Part shown: positions 45,382 through 53,839 of the stretch, one piece after another | How positions within the stretch are numbered: the stretch's first letter is position 1 | How the letters are laid out: each line of letters begins with the position of its first letter | Assembly: GCF_006874465.1 (NCBI RefSeq) | Contig: NZ_VIRL01000001.1 | Coordinates: 744,001-808,000, forward strand | DNA length: 64,000 nucleotides | Origin: Microbispora bryophytorum | GTDB lineage: Bacteria; Actinomycetota; Actinomycetes; Streptosporangiales; Streptosporangiaceae | Direction of reading: 5' to 3' | Program-made: the position numbers and the translations under genes | Notes under the pieces: model-generated | Told to the model about the DNA's origin: nothing | Databases searched by the model: none | The model's input: the letters and a program-made list of their open reading frames with translations, nothing else

Positions 45382-46991
45382 CAGGACACTTCCAAGGAGT
45401 TCGGCAGAATGCGCGCGACCAGGATGCAGGTGTCGTCGCCGGTGTTACTCGGGGCCAGGGTCTCCATGACCGCCGCCACCCGATCCTGCGGTGGCACCTT
45501 CGGCACGGTCTTGGCGATCGCCGCGCTGAGGATGTCGAGGCCCTCGAACAGGTCCCGGCCCGGGCGTTCGATGAGACCGTCGGTGAACATGAGGAGGAGA
45601 TCGTCCGGCTCCAGCTGGATCTCGGCGCAGCTGTAGCTCACGTCCTCGAAGACGCCGAGCAGCACGCCGGGGTGCAGCAGCCGGTGCACCTTGGTCCCCC
45701 TGACGAGCAGCATCGGCGGGTGGCCCGCATGGGTCCAGCTCAGCGTGCGGTCCTTGGTGCGGTAGCGGGCCACGACCGACGTCGCGAGCACGTCGGGCCG
45801 CATCCGCCGGAGGAGCCGGTTCAGCGCCACGAGGATCTGCGCCGGATCGTGGTCGGCGAAGGCCAGCCCGGTGATCGCGTGCCGCAGCTTGGCCATCGCG
45901 GAGGCGGCGGCCAGGCCGTGCCCGGCGACGTCGCCCACGGCCAGCAGCGCCTCGCCGTGGTCGAGGTGGATGGCCTGATACCAGTCACCGCCCAGCGGCG
46001 CGGTCTCGGCCGGGAAGTAGCGCACGCCGAGCTGCAGGCCGGGCACCGAGTCCTGCATCGGCAGGATGATGCTCTGCAGTCGCGCGGTGAGCTGCGACTC
46101 CTCCTCAAGCCGCTGGGTGACCTCGGCGAGCTCGTCGGCGGTCCTGCGCCAGTCGGTCACGTCCTGCACGACGCCGTGGATCTCGACGGGCATACCGTTC
46201 GCGTCCCGGGTGACCTCGGCCGTCGCCCTGATGTGCCGGTACTCGTCACCGACACGGATGCGGATGTCAAACTCGTGCGGCCCGCCGGTGCCGGTCAGCG
46301 TCGCGAGCGCCTGCTCGACGATCGGGACGTCGTCGGGGTGGGCGATCTCGCGGTAGTACTCCAGCGCGAACGGCCCCTCGGCGGGGTCGCGCCCATGGAT
46401 GATGTAGAGCTGGTCGGACCACTCGGCATCGCCGGTGATCAGGCTCCAGTGCCCCCATCCGAGGTGGCCCAGGCGCTCGGTGTGGAGCAGCCGGGCCGAC
46501 AGGCGTTCCTCCCTGTCGCGGCGATCCCAGGAGACGAGCAGGCCGCCCTGCAGCCATGCGAGGCGGACGCCGTAGGTGGACAGATGAGGCACGCCGTGCC
46601 CGTCTTCCCGGTGCACGTAGGGATCGACGTCCTCGGGATCCCCGGTCTCGATGACGCGGAGGCAGGCGTCCCACAGAGGGGAGCCGGCGACGCCCGGATA
46701 CGCCTCAAGCGTGCGGAGGCCGACGAGCTCCTTGCCGGCCCTGTCGCGGACGTCCCTGGCCTCGGGTCCGGCCGCGCACACCTCGAAGTCGACGATCGCA
46801 CCGGCCTCGCCCCGGACGGGCGCCAGCCAGACGGTCTGCACCGGGATCGCATCGAGCATGGCCTGCACCAGCCCGGCCATCGCTTCGGGATACGATTCGC
46901 CTGCGTCGAGAGACGAGCCGCTAACAGCAGTAAGCCGCAGGATGCGATCACCTCCACTCATTGAATCCGCCGGCCACCCTTCTTCAGGCAT
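45381..46991 (-). CDS. PAS-containing SpoIIE/RsbU-type PP2C phosphatase
   Basis: About 536 aa. An N-terminal PAS-like region (about 25-165), a second PAS (about 185-285, with IHGRDPAEGPFALEYYREI and GVVQDVTDWRR), a coiled linker, and a SpoIIE domain (about 305-535). Metal-binding motifs are GGDWYQAIHL, VGDVAGHGLAAA, FTDGLIERPG and NTGDDTCILVA. It dephosphorylates STAS antagonists in response to a signal sensed by the PAS domains. I chose ATG 46991; TTG 46997 and ATG 46961 are alternatives. Confidence 0.9.
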   Translation of the reverse strand: MPEEGWPADSMSGGDRILRLTAVSGSSLDAGESYPEAMAGLVQAMLDAIPVQTVWLAPVRGEAGAIVDFEVCAAGPEARDVRDRAGKELVGLRTLEAYPGVAGSPLWDACLRVIETGDPEDVDPYVHREDGHGVPHLSTYGVRLAWLQGGLLVSWDRRDREERLSARLLHTERLGHLGWGHWSLITGDAEWSDQLYIIHGRDPAEGPFALEYYREIAHPDDVPIVEQALATLTGTGGPHEFDIRIRVGDEYRHIRATAEVTRDANGMPVEIHGVVQDVTDWRRTADELAEVTQRLEEESQLTARLQSIILPMQDSVPGLQLGVRYFPAETAPLGGDWYQAIHLDHGEALLAVGDVAGHGLAAASAMAKLRHAITGLAFADHDPAQILVALNRLLRRMRPDVLATSVVARYRTKDRTLSWTHAGHPPMLLVRGTKVHRLLHPGVLLGVFEDVSYSCAEIQLEPDDLLLMFTDGLIERPGRDLFEGLDILSAAIAKTVPKVPPQDRVAAVMETLAPSNTGDDTCILVARILPNSLEVS

Positions 46992-47262
46992 CCACAAGAG
47001 CGGACTTTCGGGAGGATCGCTCTTGCCTTCCCGATGAGGTTACCCTCCACCCTTCAGGATAGGCGCTGGATGCCTTTGGTCTCCTCGCCAGGCTCCGTCC
47101 GTCCTGGGCGCACTCCCCCTGTCGACTCCGCGCACGTCATCGACGCGCCCGCCCGGCGCGATCCAGAAACACTTCCTCTTGTCGTCAAGAAAGGGTCCGG
47201 CCGCGCGGCACGGGCCGCGCGCTCCCCTGACGGCCGCGCACAATGCGCTGGTCGATCTGCGT
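46992..47262. other. Intergenic region between divergent genes
   Basis: No supported gene. Short frames on both strands lack family similarity. The region should hold the promoters of the SpoIIE and GDPD genes; I see no strong -35/-10 pair. Confidence 0.5.
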
Positions 47263-47300
47263 TGATCGATTGCGGGCTGATCGATTTAGGGCTGATCGAT
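47263..47300 (+). promoter_or_regulatory. Three TGATCGAT boxes at 15-bp spacing
   Basis: TGATCGAT occurs at 47263-47270, 47278-47285 and 47293-47300, with GGGC or GGG-type sequence between. Each contains the palindrome ATCGAT. The array ends 28 bp before the GDPD start, where an operator would lie. Confidence 0.6.
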
Positions 47301-47328
47301 TTGGGCCGGCTGGTGGGGAGGGCGAGCG

Positions 47329-48165
47329 ATGATCAGGGCGTCAGCGGGCATCGCGCCGGCCCTCGTGGTCGCGCTGCTCGCCCCACCTCCACCCGCACCC
47401 CCACCCGCACCCGCACCCGCACCCGCATCCGCGGAGGAGTTGCCGCCCTGCCCGCTGCTGATCGGCCACGGCGGCTACCCGAAGAGCGCCGGCGCCAAGG
47501 CCAAGGACGTGATCCGCCAGCCCAACGTGCTGCGGGCGGTCGACGACCAGGCTTCATGGGGCGCCGACGGCGTCGAGGCCGACGTCCAGCTCACGCGGCA
47601 GGGCACGAAGGCCGTCATGTGGCACAACAGGACGACCAACGGGCTCACCGGTCCCCGGCAGGAGATCCGCGAGATCGGGTGGGCCGACGGGCCCGGCGAC
47701 CTGCGCGACCGCCGCGTCGCCCGCGGGCCGTACGCGGGTGAGCGCGTGCCGACGCTGCGGGAGTGGCTCGACCACGTCCGCGCCCGGGGGCTGATCGCGC
47801 TGCTGGAGATCAAGAAGTCCGCCGGGCCCGTCCTGGCCGACCCGGAGCACGGCACCGCCGCATGGCGGGAGATCGTCGACCCCGTCGTCGAACGGCAGGA
47901 CGAGCAGCCGATCCTCGTCTACTCGCGTGACGAGTGGATCGAGGCGGGGCTCGCCGATCGGCTGCCGGATCATCTGCGAGGGTCGGCGGCGAAGTGGGCC
48001 GACGGCGTCAAATGGGACGAGCCACCGCCCCCTTGGCAGCTCAACGTGCCGCGGTGGCAGGCCGTGTTCGACCGCGCTCCCACCAGCGTGATGACCAGCC
48101 ACACCGCGGACTACCGCGCCTGGCTCGACGGCAGGTGCCACCGCTATGCCGCCGGGCCGCGGTAA
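47329..48165 (+). CDS. Secreted glycerophosphodiester phosphodiesterase-like protein
   Basis: 278 aa. A signal peptide (about 1-35) with a Pro/Ala run (PPPPAPPPAPAPAPA) encoded by CCCGCA hexamers, then a GDPD barrel. LLIGHGGYP, GADGVEADVQLTRQG and MWHNRTTNG supply the family's His and Glu/Asp residues, and LLEIKKS is the second metal-binding strand. It hydrolyses glycerophosphodiesters outside the cell. The array of TGATCGAT boxes lies just upstream, and GGGGAG precedes the start. Confidence 0.82.
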   Translation: MIRASAGIAPALVVALLAPPPPAPPPAPAPAPASAEELPPCPLLIGHGGYPKSAGAKAKDVIRQPNVLRAVDDQASWGADGVEADVQLTRQGTKAVMWHNRTTNGLTGPRQEIREIGWADGPGDLRDRRVARGPYAGERVPTLREWLDHVRARGLIALLEIKKSAGPVLADPEHGTAAWREIVDPVVERQDEQPILVYSRDEWIEAGLADRLPDHLRGSAAKWADGVKWDEPPPPWQLNVPRWQAVFDRAPTSVMTSHTADYRAWLDGRCHRYAAGPR

Positions 48166-48247
48166 ATGAGGTGACGGGCGCGGGCGGGGGCGGCACGATG
48201 AGACGCCACCCTCTTTCCCGTGTTCCACGTCCTTTGGAGTCGTCCTC

Positions 48248-49504
48248 ATGCCCGGCCTCCGCCGTGATCTCGGCCTTCTCAGGGATCGGCGGTTCGCCCT
48301 GCTGCTGGCGGCCCGGACGATCTCCGTACTCGGCACCGCCTTCGCGCCGGTGGCCCTCGCCTTCGGCGTGCTCGGCCTTCCGGGCGCGACCGCCACGACG
48401 CTGTCCGCCGTGCTCACCGCCGAGGCGCTGCCGATGGTGCTGTTCATGCTCGTCGGCGGGGTGATCGCCGACCGGCTGCCGCGCCACCGGGTCATGATGA
48501 CGGGGGAATCGCTCAACGCGGCGGCGTACTTCTGCCTCGCCGCGATGATGCTCACCGGCTGGACGCCGCTGCCCGCCCTCGTGACCGCGAGCGCGGTGAG
48601 CGGCATCGCCTCCGCGGTCCTGTTCCCCGCCCTCACCGGAATCATCCCGGACGTGGTGCCCGCCGACCGGTTGCAGACCGCGAACGCGCTGCTGGGCCTG
48701 GGACAGAACATCTCCCGCGTCGCCGGCCTCGTGCTGAGCGGCGCGGCCGTGGTCCTGCTGGGGAGCGGGTGGGCGCTGACGGCCAGCGGGGCGATGTTCA
48801 CCGTGGCCGCCGTGCTGATCGCGCTGCTGCGCCTCACGCCCGCCGAGCGCGCGGCCGGCGGCGGGCACTCGGTGCTGGCCGAGCTGCGGGACGGCTGGCG
48901 CGAGTTCGTCTCGCGGCAGTGGCTGTGGGTGGTCGTCGCCCAGTTCTCGGTCCTGGTCATGGCGCTGCAGGCCGCCCACGGCGTGCTCGGGCCGCTGGTC
49001 GCCAAGCAGTCCCTGGGCGGGGCGCCCGCCTGGTCGGCCGTCCTCGCGGGCGAGGCCGTCGGCATGATCGTGGGGGTGGTCGTCACGCTGCGCCTGCGGC
49101 CCCGGCGGCCCATCCTGGTCGCGACGCTCCTCACGCTGCCCACCGCCGCGCCGTACGTGCTGCTCGGCCTGAGCGCGCCGTTGTGGACGATCGTGGGCGG
49201 GGCGTTCGTGATGGGGGTGTGCTTCGACATCTTCGGCGTGCTGTGGCAGACCACCATGCAGCGCGAGATCCCGGCCGAGTCGCTGTCGCGGGTGAGCTCC
49301 TACGACGCGCTCGGGTCCCTCATGTTCGGGCCGCTCGGCCTGCTGCTGGCCGGGCCCGTGGCCATCGCGGTGGGGCCGCGGCCGGCGCTGGTCGTCTGCG
49401 GGGCGATCATCATCCTGGTCACGCTGGCCGCGCTGCTGGCCCCCGGCGTACGCGGCCTGCGGGTCGTCGACGACGAGCCCGCGGGCGTAGCCGCGTCGCG
49501 ATGA
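48248..49504 (+). CDS. MFS transporter (drug-efflux-like, MFS_3)
   Basis: 418 aa with about 12 membrane helices. The loop between helices 2 and 3 has GGVIADRLPRHRVMM, the MFS motif A. The pattern (LLRDRRFALLLAARTISVLGTAF at the start, and LVGGVIADR) resembles EntS/macrolide exporters. The substrate is unknown. A TTTGGAG ribosome site precedes ATG 48248. It lies downstream of GDPD with an 82-bp gap. Confidence 0.88.
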   Translation: MPGLRRDLGLLRDRRFALLLAARTISVLGTAFAPVALAFGVLGLPGATATTLSAVLTAEALPMVLFMLVGGVIADRLPRHRVMMTGESLNAAAYFCLAAMMLTGWTPLPALVTASAVSGIASAVLFPALTGIIPDVVPADRLQTANALLGLGQNISRVAGLVLSGAAVVLLGSGWALTASGAMFTVAAVLIALLRLTPAERAAGGGHSVLAELRDGWREFVSRQWLWVVVAQFSVLVMALQAAHGVLGPLVAKQSLGGAPAWSAVLAGEAVGMIVGVVVTLRLRPRRPILVATLLTLPTAAPYVLLGLSAPLWTIVGGAFVMGVCFDIFGVLWQTTMQREIPAESLSRVSSYDALGSLMFGPLGLLLAGPVAIAVGPRPALVVCGAIIILVTLAALLAPGVRGLRVVDDEPAGVAASR

Positions 49505-49568
49505 CGGCCACCCGCCGGCCAGGGGCCCGAGGTGGGGCCGGGAGGCCGCGCCCCGGGCCCGCGGGCGC

Positions 49569-50237
49569 CTACCGGGCCGGCTTGGTCAGCCGGACCTCGA
49601 CGCTGATCCCCTCCGCGCGGATCTCACAGGTTCCGAACGCGCTCTCGGCGGCGAGGCGCGCGAACAGGCCCCGGGAGTAGGCGCGGCGGCGCAGCGCCAG
49701 CAGCGGCATCTTGGTCATCAGGGAGTTCAGCCGCGTGAGCCGCATCCCCCTGACCTCCTCGTCGATGGCGGCACGGGACGCCTCCCGGCTCATGTCGTCG
49801 ATCACCGCCGTGCCGCCGGGACGCAGCACCCGGTGCATCTCGTCCAGCACGCGGACGGGCCGCCCGAAGTTCTTGAAGGCGGCCTGACAGACGATCAGAT
49901 CGAACGAGCCGCCGGGATAGGGGAGGTCGGCGGCGTCGCCCAGCCGCACGTCGACGCGCACCCCTGCCCGGGCGGCGTTCTCCGTGGTGATCTCCACGAA
50001 CGTGCGGCTCAGGTCGATCGCGGTCACCGCGCAGCCGAGCCGGGCCATCTCGACGGCCAGATAACCGGGCCCGGGGGCCACCTCCAGGACGGCCGCCCCG
50101 GCCGGCAGACCGGCGGTGACCTGCGCCGCGTACCGTCGTACGGCGGCGATCTGGGGCGCCGAGGCGCGCTGGCGCGCGTACCACCGGGCCATCGCGCCCT
50201 CCATGCCGGGCGCCTGCTTCTGCGTGACCTTCTCCAT
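49569..50237 (-). CDS. Class I SAM-dependent methyltransferase
   Basis: 222 aa. Motif I VLEVAPGPGYLAVEMARLG, an acidic residue after strand 2 (VTAIDLSRTF), LGDAADLPYPGGSFDLIVC (motif II/post) and HRVLRPGGTAVIDD (motif III) define a Methyltransf_11 fold. The substrate is unknown. ATG 50237 has GGAGGAG 5 bp upstream; the open frame reaches 50312. It is convergent with the MFS gene. Confidence 0.9.
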   Translation of the reverse strand: MEKVTQKQAPGMEGAMARWYARQRASAPQIAAVRRYAAQVTAGLPAGAAVLEVAPGPGYLAVEMARLGCAVTAIDLSRTFVEITTENAARAGVRVDVRLGDAADLPYPGGSFDLIVCQAAFKNFGRPVRVLDEMHRVLRPGGTAVIDDMSREASRAAIDEEVRGMRLTRLNSLMTKMPLLALRRRAYSRGLFARLAAESAFGTCEIRAEGISVEVRLTKPAR

Positions 50238-50406
50238 GGTCTCCTCCGGTTCCGGATCATGCGTGTCCGAACCGGCCCGTGGAGGGAGCCCGGTTATCCT
50301 TGCGGTTGCCACCTTCCGACCGGATTCCGCCCGCGGGTTTCGGTTCGAGGGTCACGGACTCCGGCCAGGTGTTCCCGCACCTCGGCCGGGGTCCGTCCTG
50401 ATGAGT

Positions 50407-50694
50407 TCAGTCCGTTCTGAGGTCCCTTTCCGCGAATTCGCCCGCCTCGGGCGGCATCCGCCCGGACTCGCGCCAGGCCCGCCACATCGCCAGGTCGGGG
50501 AACCACCCGGTGGTCAGCTCCCCCATGGAGGACTGCACCCAGGACGCCCCGGCCTCGCGGATGGCGAGGTCGCACTCCGCCTCGCGAGCACGGCCAGGCC
50601 CAGAAGATTGCTCGCCTTCCGCCGTCCGGCCATCGGCCTCGCTCCATCCTGATACTCGTATGCGACTATACGTTGACGAGTATGATCCGTCCAT
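50407..50694 (-). CDS. Unrecognised 95-aa ORF, low confidence
   Basis: An open frame in the 530-bp gap between the methyltransferase and the sigma factor. It begins MDGSYSSTYSRIRVSGW and has a Trp-rich middle (TGWFPDLAMWRAWRES). I find no family match and no clear ribosome site. An 8-bp inverted repeat (ATACTCGT 50652-50659, ACGAGTAT 50676-50683) lies inside its first codons. It may not be a gene; two other frames overlap it without better support. Confidence 0.25.
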   Translation of the reverse strand: MDGSYSSTYSRIRVSGWSEADGRTAEGEQSSGPGRAREAECDLAIREAGASWVQSSMGELTTGWFPDLAMWRAWRESGRMPPEAGEFAERDLRTD

Positions 50695-50770
50695 ACCGTG
50701 AACCCGAAGCGCGGCAAGTGGCGAGACATGGCTGTCAGTTCCCCCCGAAGGGTTAGGCCGGCTCGATGCC

Positions 50771-51361
50771 ATGGTGTCGTTGATGATCCCCCTTGCCACC
50801 CCACGCCTGGACTCGGACCTGATCGCCGAGTCCAGGGCGCGGCCCGAGGCGTTCGCGGCACTGTTCGACCGCTACGCGTCGATGCTCTACCGCTACGTGT
50901 CCCGCCGCCTCGGCCCCGAGGTCGCCGAGGACTTGGTGGGTGAGACGTTCCTCGTCGCGTTCCGGCGCCGGGACCGCTACGACCTGGCCCGCCCCGACGC
51001 CCGTCCCTGGCTGTTCGGCATCGTCAGCAAGCTCGTCTCCCGGCATCACCGTGACGAGGCCGCCCGCTATCGGGCGCTCACCCGCAGCCCGTTCGACGAC
51101 GTCGCGGAGTCCCCCGCCGAACGCGTCGAGGACGGCGTGAGCGCGACGGCCGTCCGCCCACTGCTGGCCGCCGCGCTGGCGCGTCTGTCGAAGGGCGATC
51201 GCGACGTCCTGCTGCTCATCGCGTGGGCCGACCTGTCGTACGACGAGGTGGCGCAGTCTCTCGGCATCCCCGTGGGCACCGTGCGCTCGCGTCTGAACCG
51301 GGCCCGCCGCAAGGTGCGCGAGTCGCTCGGCCACACCAATCCGCTGCGGGACGAGGAGTAG
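50771..51361 (+). CDS. ECF-type RNA polymerase sigma factor
   Basis: 196 aa. Region 2 (about 22-90) includes FAALFDRYASMLYRYV, EDLVGETFLVAFRRR and RPWLFGIVSKLVSRHHR. Region 4 (about 130-185) includes SYDEVAQSLGIPVGTVRSRLNRARRKVRE. It directs RNA polymerase to a stress or envelope regulon. ATG 50771. The gene ends 2 bp before the LCP-like gene, which probably encodes its regulator. Confidence 0.92.
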   Translation: MVSLMIPLATPRLDSDLIAESRARPEAFAALFDRYASMLYRYVSRRLGPEVAEDLVGETFLVAFRRRDRYDLARPDARPWLFGIVSKLVSRHHRDEAARYRALTRSPFDDVAESPAERVEDGVSATAVRPLLAAALARLSKGDRDVLLLIAWADLSYDEVAQSLGIPVGTVRSRLNRARRKVRESLGHTNPLRDEE

Positions 51362-51363
51362 CC

Positions 51364-52434
51364 ATGGACGACCTCACGATGCTCCGCGACCTAGGCCGCG
51401 GCCTCGACCGCACCCTCGAACATGAGCCCCCGGCCGGTCTCGCGCGCCAGCGGCGCCGCCTGCTCGACGAGGCGGCGGGCGGGCGCCGCCGGCGCCTGAC
51501 GCCGTTCACCGGCGGACGCCGGGCGGGCTGGATCGCGCTGGCCGCGGTCGCGGTGGTCACCGCGGCGCTGGTCGTGGTGCCGACCGTGCTGCTGCGCGGG
51601 ACGACCGGCGCGCACACCGTGGCACCGCCCGCGGGAGACCGCCCGCCCAAGAAGGGCGAGGCCCTGACCGTGCTGCTCCTCGGCTCCGACCGGCGTCCGA
51701 CGTCCGCACGCGTCGGCGACTTAGGCGAGCGCAGCGACCTCATGGTCCTCCTGCGGCTGTCCGCCGACCGGAAGCGGGCGACGGCCGTCAGCCTGCCCCG
51801 GGACTCCATGGTCCGGATCCCGCAGTGCCGGTCGGCCGACGGCCGGACCGTCGCCGCACATGAGGACATGATCAACCAGGCGTACGCGATCGGCGGCCTG
51901 ACCTGCGCGTGGAAGACGGTGGAGAGCACCACGGGCATGCGCGTCGACCACGCCGTCGCCGTCCGCTACGACGGGCTGGAGAAGCTGGTCGACGCGCTCG
52001 GCGGTGTGGAGGTCACCCTCCCCCAAGCCGTGAACGACCCCAAGGCGAAGCTGAAGCTGCCCGCCGGCCGGTCCGTCCTCGACGGCAGGACCGCGGTGGC
52101 CTACGCACGCCTGCGGTTCGCGTTGGGCGACGGCTCCGACATCGCCCGCGTCAAGCGGAATCAGGCCCTCATCCAGGCGTTGCTGAAGAAGGTCTCCCGT
52201 CTCGACGATCCCGCCGCCCTGGCCGCCCTCGTCCGCGTGGCCGCGACGTCCCTCACCGCGGACGCGGGTCTGGACCTGGACACCATGCTCGCGCTGGTGG
52301 GGGACGTGCAACGGGCCGGCACCCGGGTCACGTTCACGATGGTGCCCTGGCGGCCCTACGCGAAGGATCCGAACCGGGTCGAGTGGCGGCAGCCGGACGC
52401 CGCCCGCCTGTTCGACCGGCTCGCCGCGCTCTGA
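51364..52434 (+). CDS. LCP-domain protein with anti-sigma-like N terminus
   Basis: 356 aa. The cytoplasmic N terminus (MDDLTMLRDLGRGLDRTLEH, then LARQRRRLLDEAA) resembles the start of CU044_5270-type proteins that follow ECF sigma genes and act as anti-sigma factors. A membrane helix (about 55-77) is followed by an LCP domain (LLLGSDRR, ERSDLMVLLRL, VSLPRDSMVRI, DMINQAYAIGGL) with the conserved Arg and Asp residues. It could couple sigma-factor release to wall-polymer ligation. AGGAG precedes ATG 51364, and it forms an operon with the sigma gene. Confidence 0.85.
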   Translation: MDDLTMLRDLGRGLDRTLEHEPPAGLARQRRRLLDEAAGGRRRRLTPFTGGRRAGWIALAAVAVVTAALVVVPTVLLRGTTGAHTVAPPAGDRPPKKGEALTVLLLGSDRRPTSARVGDLGERSDLMVLLRLSADRKRATAVSLPRDSMVRIPQCRSADGRTVAAHEDMINQAYAIGGLTCAWKTVESTTGMRVDHAVAVRYDGLEKLVDALGGVEVTLPQAVNDPKAKLKLPAGRSVLDGRTAVAYARLRFALGDGSDIARVKRNQALIQALLKKVSRLDDPAALAALVRVAATSLTADAGLDLDTMLALVGDVQRAGTRVTFTMVPWRPYAKDPNRVEWRQPDAARLFDRLAAL

Positions 52435-52435
52435 G

Positions 52436-53659
52436 TCACGACTCGGACTCCCACAGGGCTGCGGCGCGGGCCTCGACGAGACCGCCGATGCGGGCCAGCG
52501 CCTCGGCGGCGGGCATCGCGTCCAGGGCGCGGCCGTCGCGCAGGCGCAGCGCGACCTCGTCGCCCACGGCCTCCTTCGCGCCGATCACGGCCTGGTAGGG
52601 CGCCAGCCGGGCGGCCCGGACGCGGGCGCCCAGGCTGCCGTGCTCGGGCCCGGAGACCTCCGCCCGCAGGCCCAGCTCGGCGCAGCGCCGTACGAGCGCC
52701 TCGGCCTGCGGCAGTTCGGCCTCGGTCACCGGCAGGACCACCACCTGGGCGGGGGCGAGCCAGGCCGGGAAGGCGCCGCCGTACACCTCGATGAGGTGCG
52801 CCACGGCCCGCTCCACGCTGCCGATGATGCTGCGGTGGACCATGACGGGCCGGTGCCTGCCGCCGTCCGGGCCGATGTAGTGCAGGTCGAACTGTTCGGG
52901 CTGGTGGAAGTCGACCTGCACGGTGGACAGGGTGGCCTCCCGCCCGGCGCCGTCGGCGATCTGCACGTCGATCTTCGGGCCGTAGAACGCCGCCTCGCCC
53001 TCCGCGGCCTCGTAGGCCAGGCCGGAGCGGTCGAGGACGTCGGTCAGCATGGCGGTCGCCCGCCGCCACATCTCGGGGGCGGCGACGTACTTGCCGCCGG
53101 CCCCGGGCAGGGACAGCCGGTAGCGGACCGGGCGGATGCCGAGCGCGGCGTACGCGCGCCTGATCATCTCCAGGGCCCCGGCCGCCTCGGCGGCGACCTG
53201 GTCGAGGGTGCAGAAGATATGCGCGTCGTTGAGCTGGATCGCCCGCACGCGGGTGAGCCCGCCGAGCACGCCCGACAGCTCGGAGCGGTACATGCCGCCC
53301 AGCTCGGCGACGCGCAGCGGCAGCTCGCGGTAGCTGTGCGAGCGGGAGCGGTAGATCAACGCGTGGTGGGGGCACAGGCTCGGCCGCAGGACGACCTGCT
53401 CTCCCCCGAGGTCCATGGGCGGGAACATGTCGTCGCTGTAGTGCGACCAGTGCCCGGAGATCTCGTACAGCTCCCGTTTGCCGAGCACGGGGGAGTACAC
53501 GTGCCGGTAGCCCGCCCGCCGTTCGGCGTCGCGGATGTACTCCTCCAGGGTGTGCCGGATGACGGCTCCGTCGGGCAGCCAGTAGGGCAGCCCGGAGCCG
53601 ATCAGCGGGTCGGTGTCGAACAGGCCGAGCTCGCGGCCCAGCTTGCGGTGGTCGTGCAT
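52436..53659 (-). CDS. Short threonyl-tRNA synthetase lacking TGS and editing domains
   Basis: 407 aa against about 640-690 for normal ThrRS. It begins at the catalytic core (MHDHRKLGRELGLFD) and keeps motif 2 (GGMYRSELSG), the zinc ligands C96, H147 and H275, motif 3 (VHRSIIGSVERAVAHLIE) and the C-terminal anticodon-binding domain. The N-terminal TGS and Ser-editing domains are missing, so mischarged Ser-tRNA-Thr would not be cleared in cis. It is probably a second ThrRS, perhaps for starvation or for resistance to a ThrRS inhibitor. GAGGAG precedes the ATG. A Thr-codon leader and hairpin lie upstream. Confidence 0.9.
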   Translation of the reverse strand: MHDHRKLGRELGLFDTDPLIGSGLPYWLPDGAVIRHTLEEYIRDAERRAGYRHVYSPVLGKRELYEISGHWSHYSDDMFPPMDLGGEQVVLRPSLCPHHALIYRSRSHSYRELPLRVAELGGMYRSELSGVLGGLTRVRAIQLNDAHIFCTLDQVAAEAAGALEMIRRAYAALGIRPVRYRLSLPGAGGKYVAAPEMWRRATAMLTDVLDRSGLAYEAAEGEAAFYGPKIDVQIADGAGREATLSTVQVDFHQPEQFDLHYIGPDGGRHRPVMVHRSIIGSVERAVAHLIEVYGGAFPAWLAPAQVVVLPVTEAELPQAEALVRRCAELGLRAEVSGPEHGSLGARVRAARLAPYQAVIGAKEAVGDEVALRLRDGRALDAMPAAEALARIGGLVEARAAALWESES

Positions 53660-53706
53660 CGCGGTCTCCTCGCGTTTCGGCTGCGGCGAGGCGAGTGACC
53701 GGACGA

Positions 53707-53738
53707 CGAAGCCCCGGGGCGCTCGCCCCGGGGCTTCG
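53707..53738 (-). terminator. Attenuator hairpin before the short thrS
   Basis: CGAAGCCCCGGGGCG pairs with its complement across a 2-nt loop, a 15-bp perfect stem. It lies 13 bp after the leader-peptide stop and about 47 bp before the synthetase start. No U tract follows, as is typical here. Confidence 0.75.
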
Positions 53739-53751
53739 ATGAAAGTACGAA

Positions 53752-53802
53752 TCAGCGCGCCGGGACGGTCTCCGGCGTCGTCGTCAGGCAGGCGCGCATC
53801 AT
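53752..53802 (-). CDS. Threonine leader peptide
   Basis: A 16-codon ORF, MMRACLTTTPETVPAR, with three consecutive ACG Thr codons and a fourth Thr (ACC) three codons on. It has no ribosome site, but a promoter places transcription start at its first base, so it should be translated from a leaderless mRNA. A 15-bp hairpin and then the ThrRS gene follow. This is the layout of ribosome-mediated attenuation: scarce Thr-tRNA would stall the ribosome in the Thr run and change folding downstream. It is an inference, but four Thr in 16 codons before a ThrRS is unlikely by chance. Confidence 0.7.
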   Translation of the reverse strand: MMRACLTTTPETVPAR

Positions 53803-53809
53803 GCCGCGA

Positions 53810-53839
53810 ACGCTAGCACAGCCGTTGATCGTCTCTGAA
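53810..53839 (-). promoter_or_regulatory. Promoter of the thr leader
   Basis: On the minus strand TTCAGA (53834-53839), an 18-bp spacer and TAGCGT (53810-53815). The -10 box ends 7 bp before the leader ATG, so the transcript should begin at or next to the A of ATG. Confidence 0.55.
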
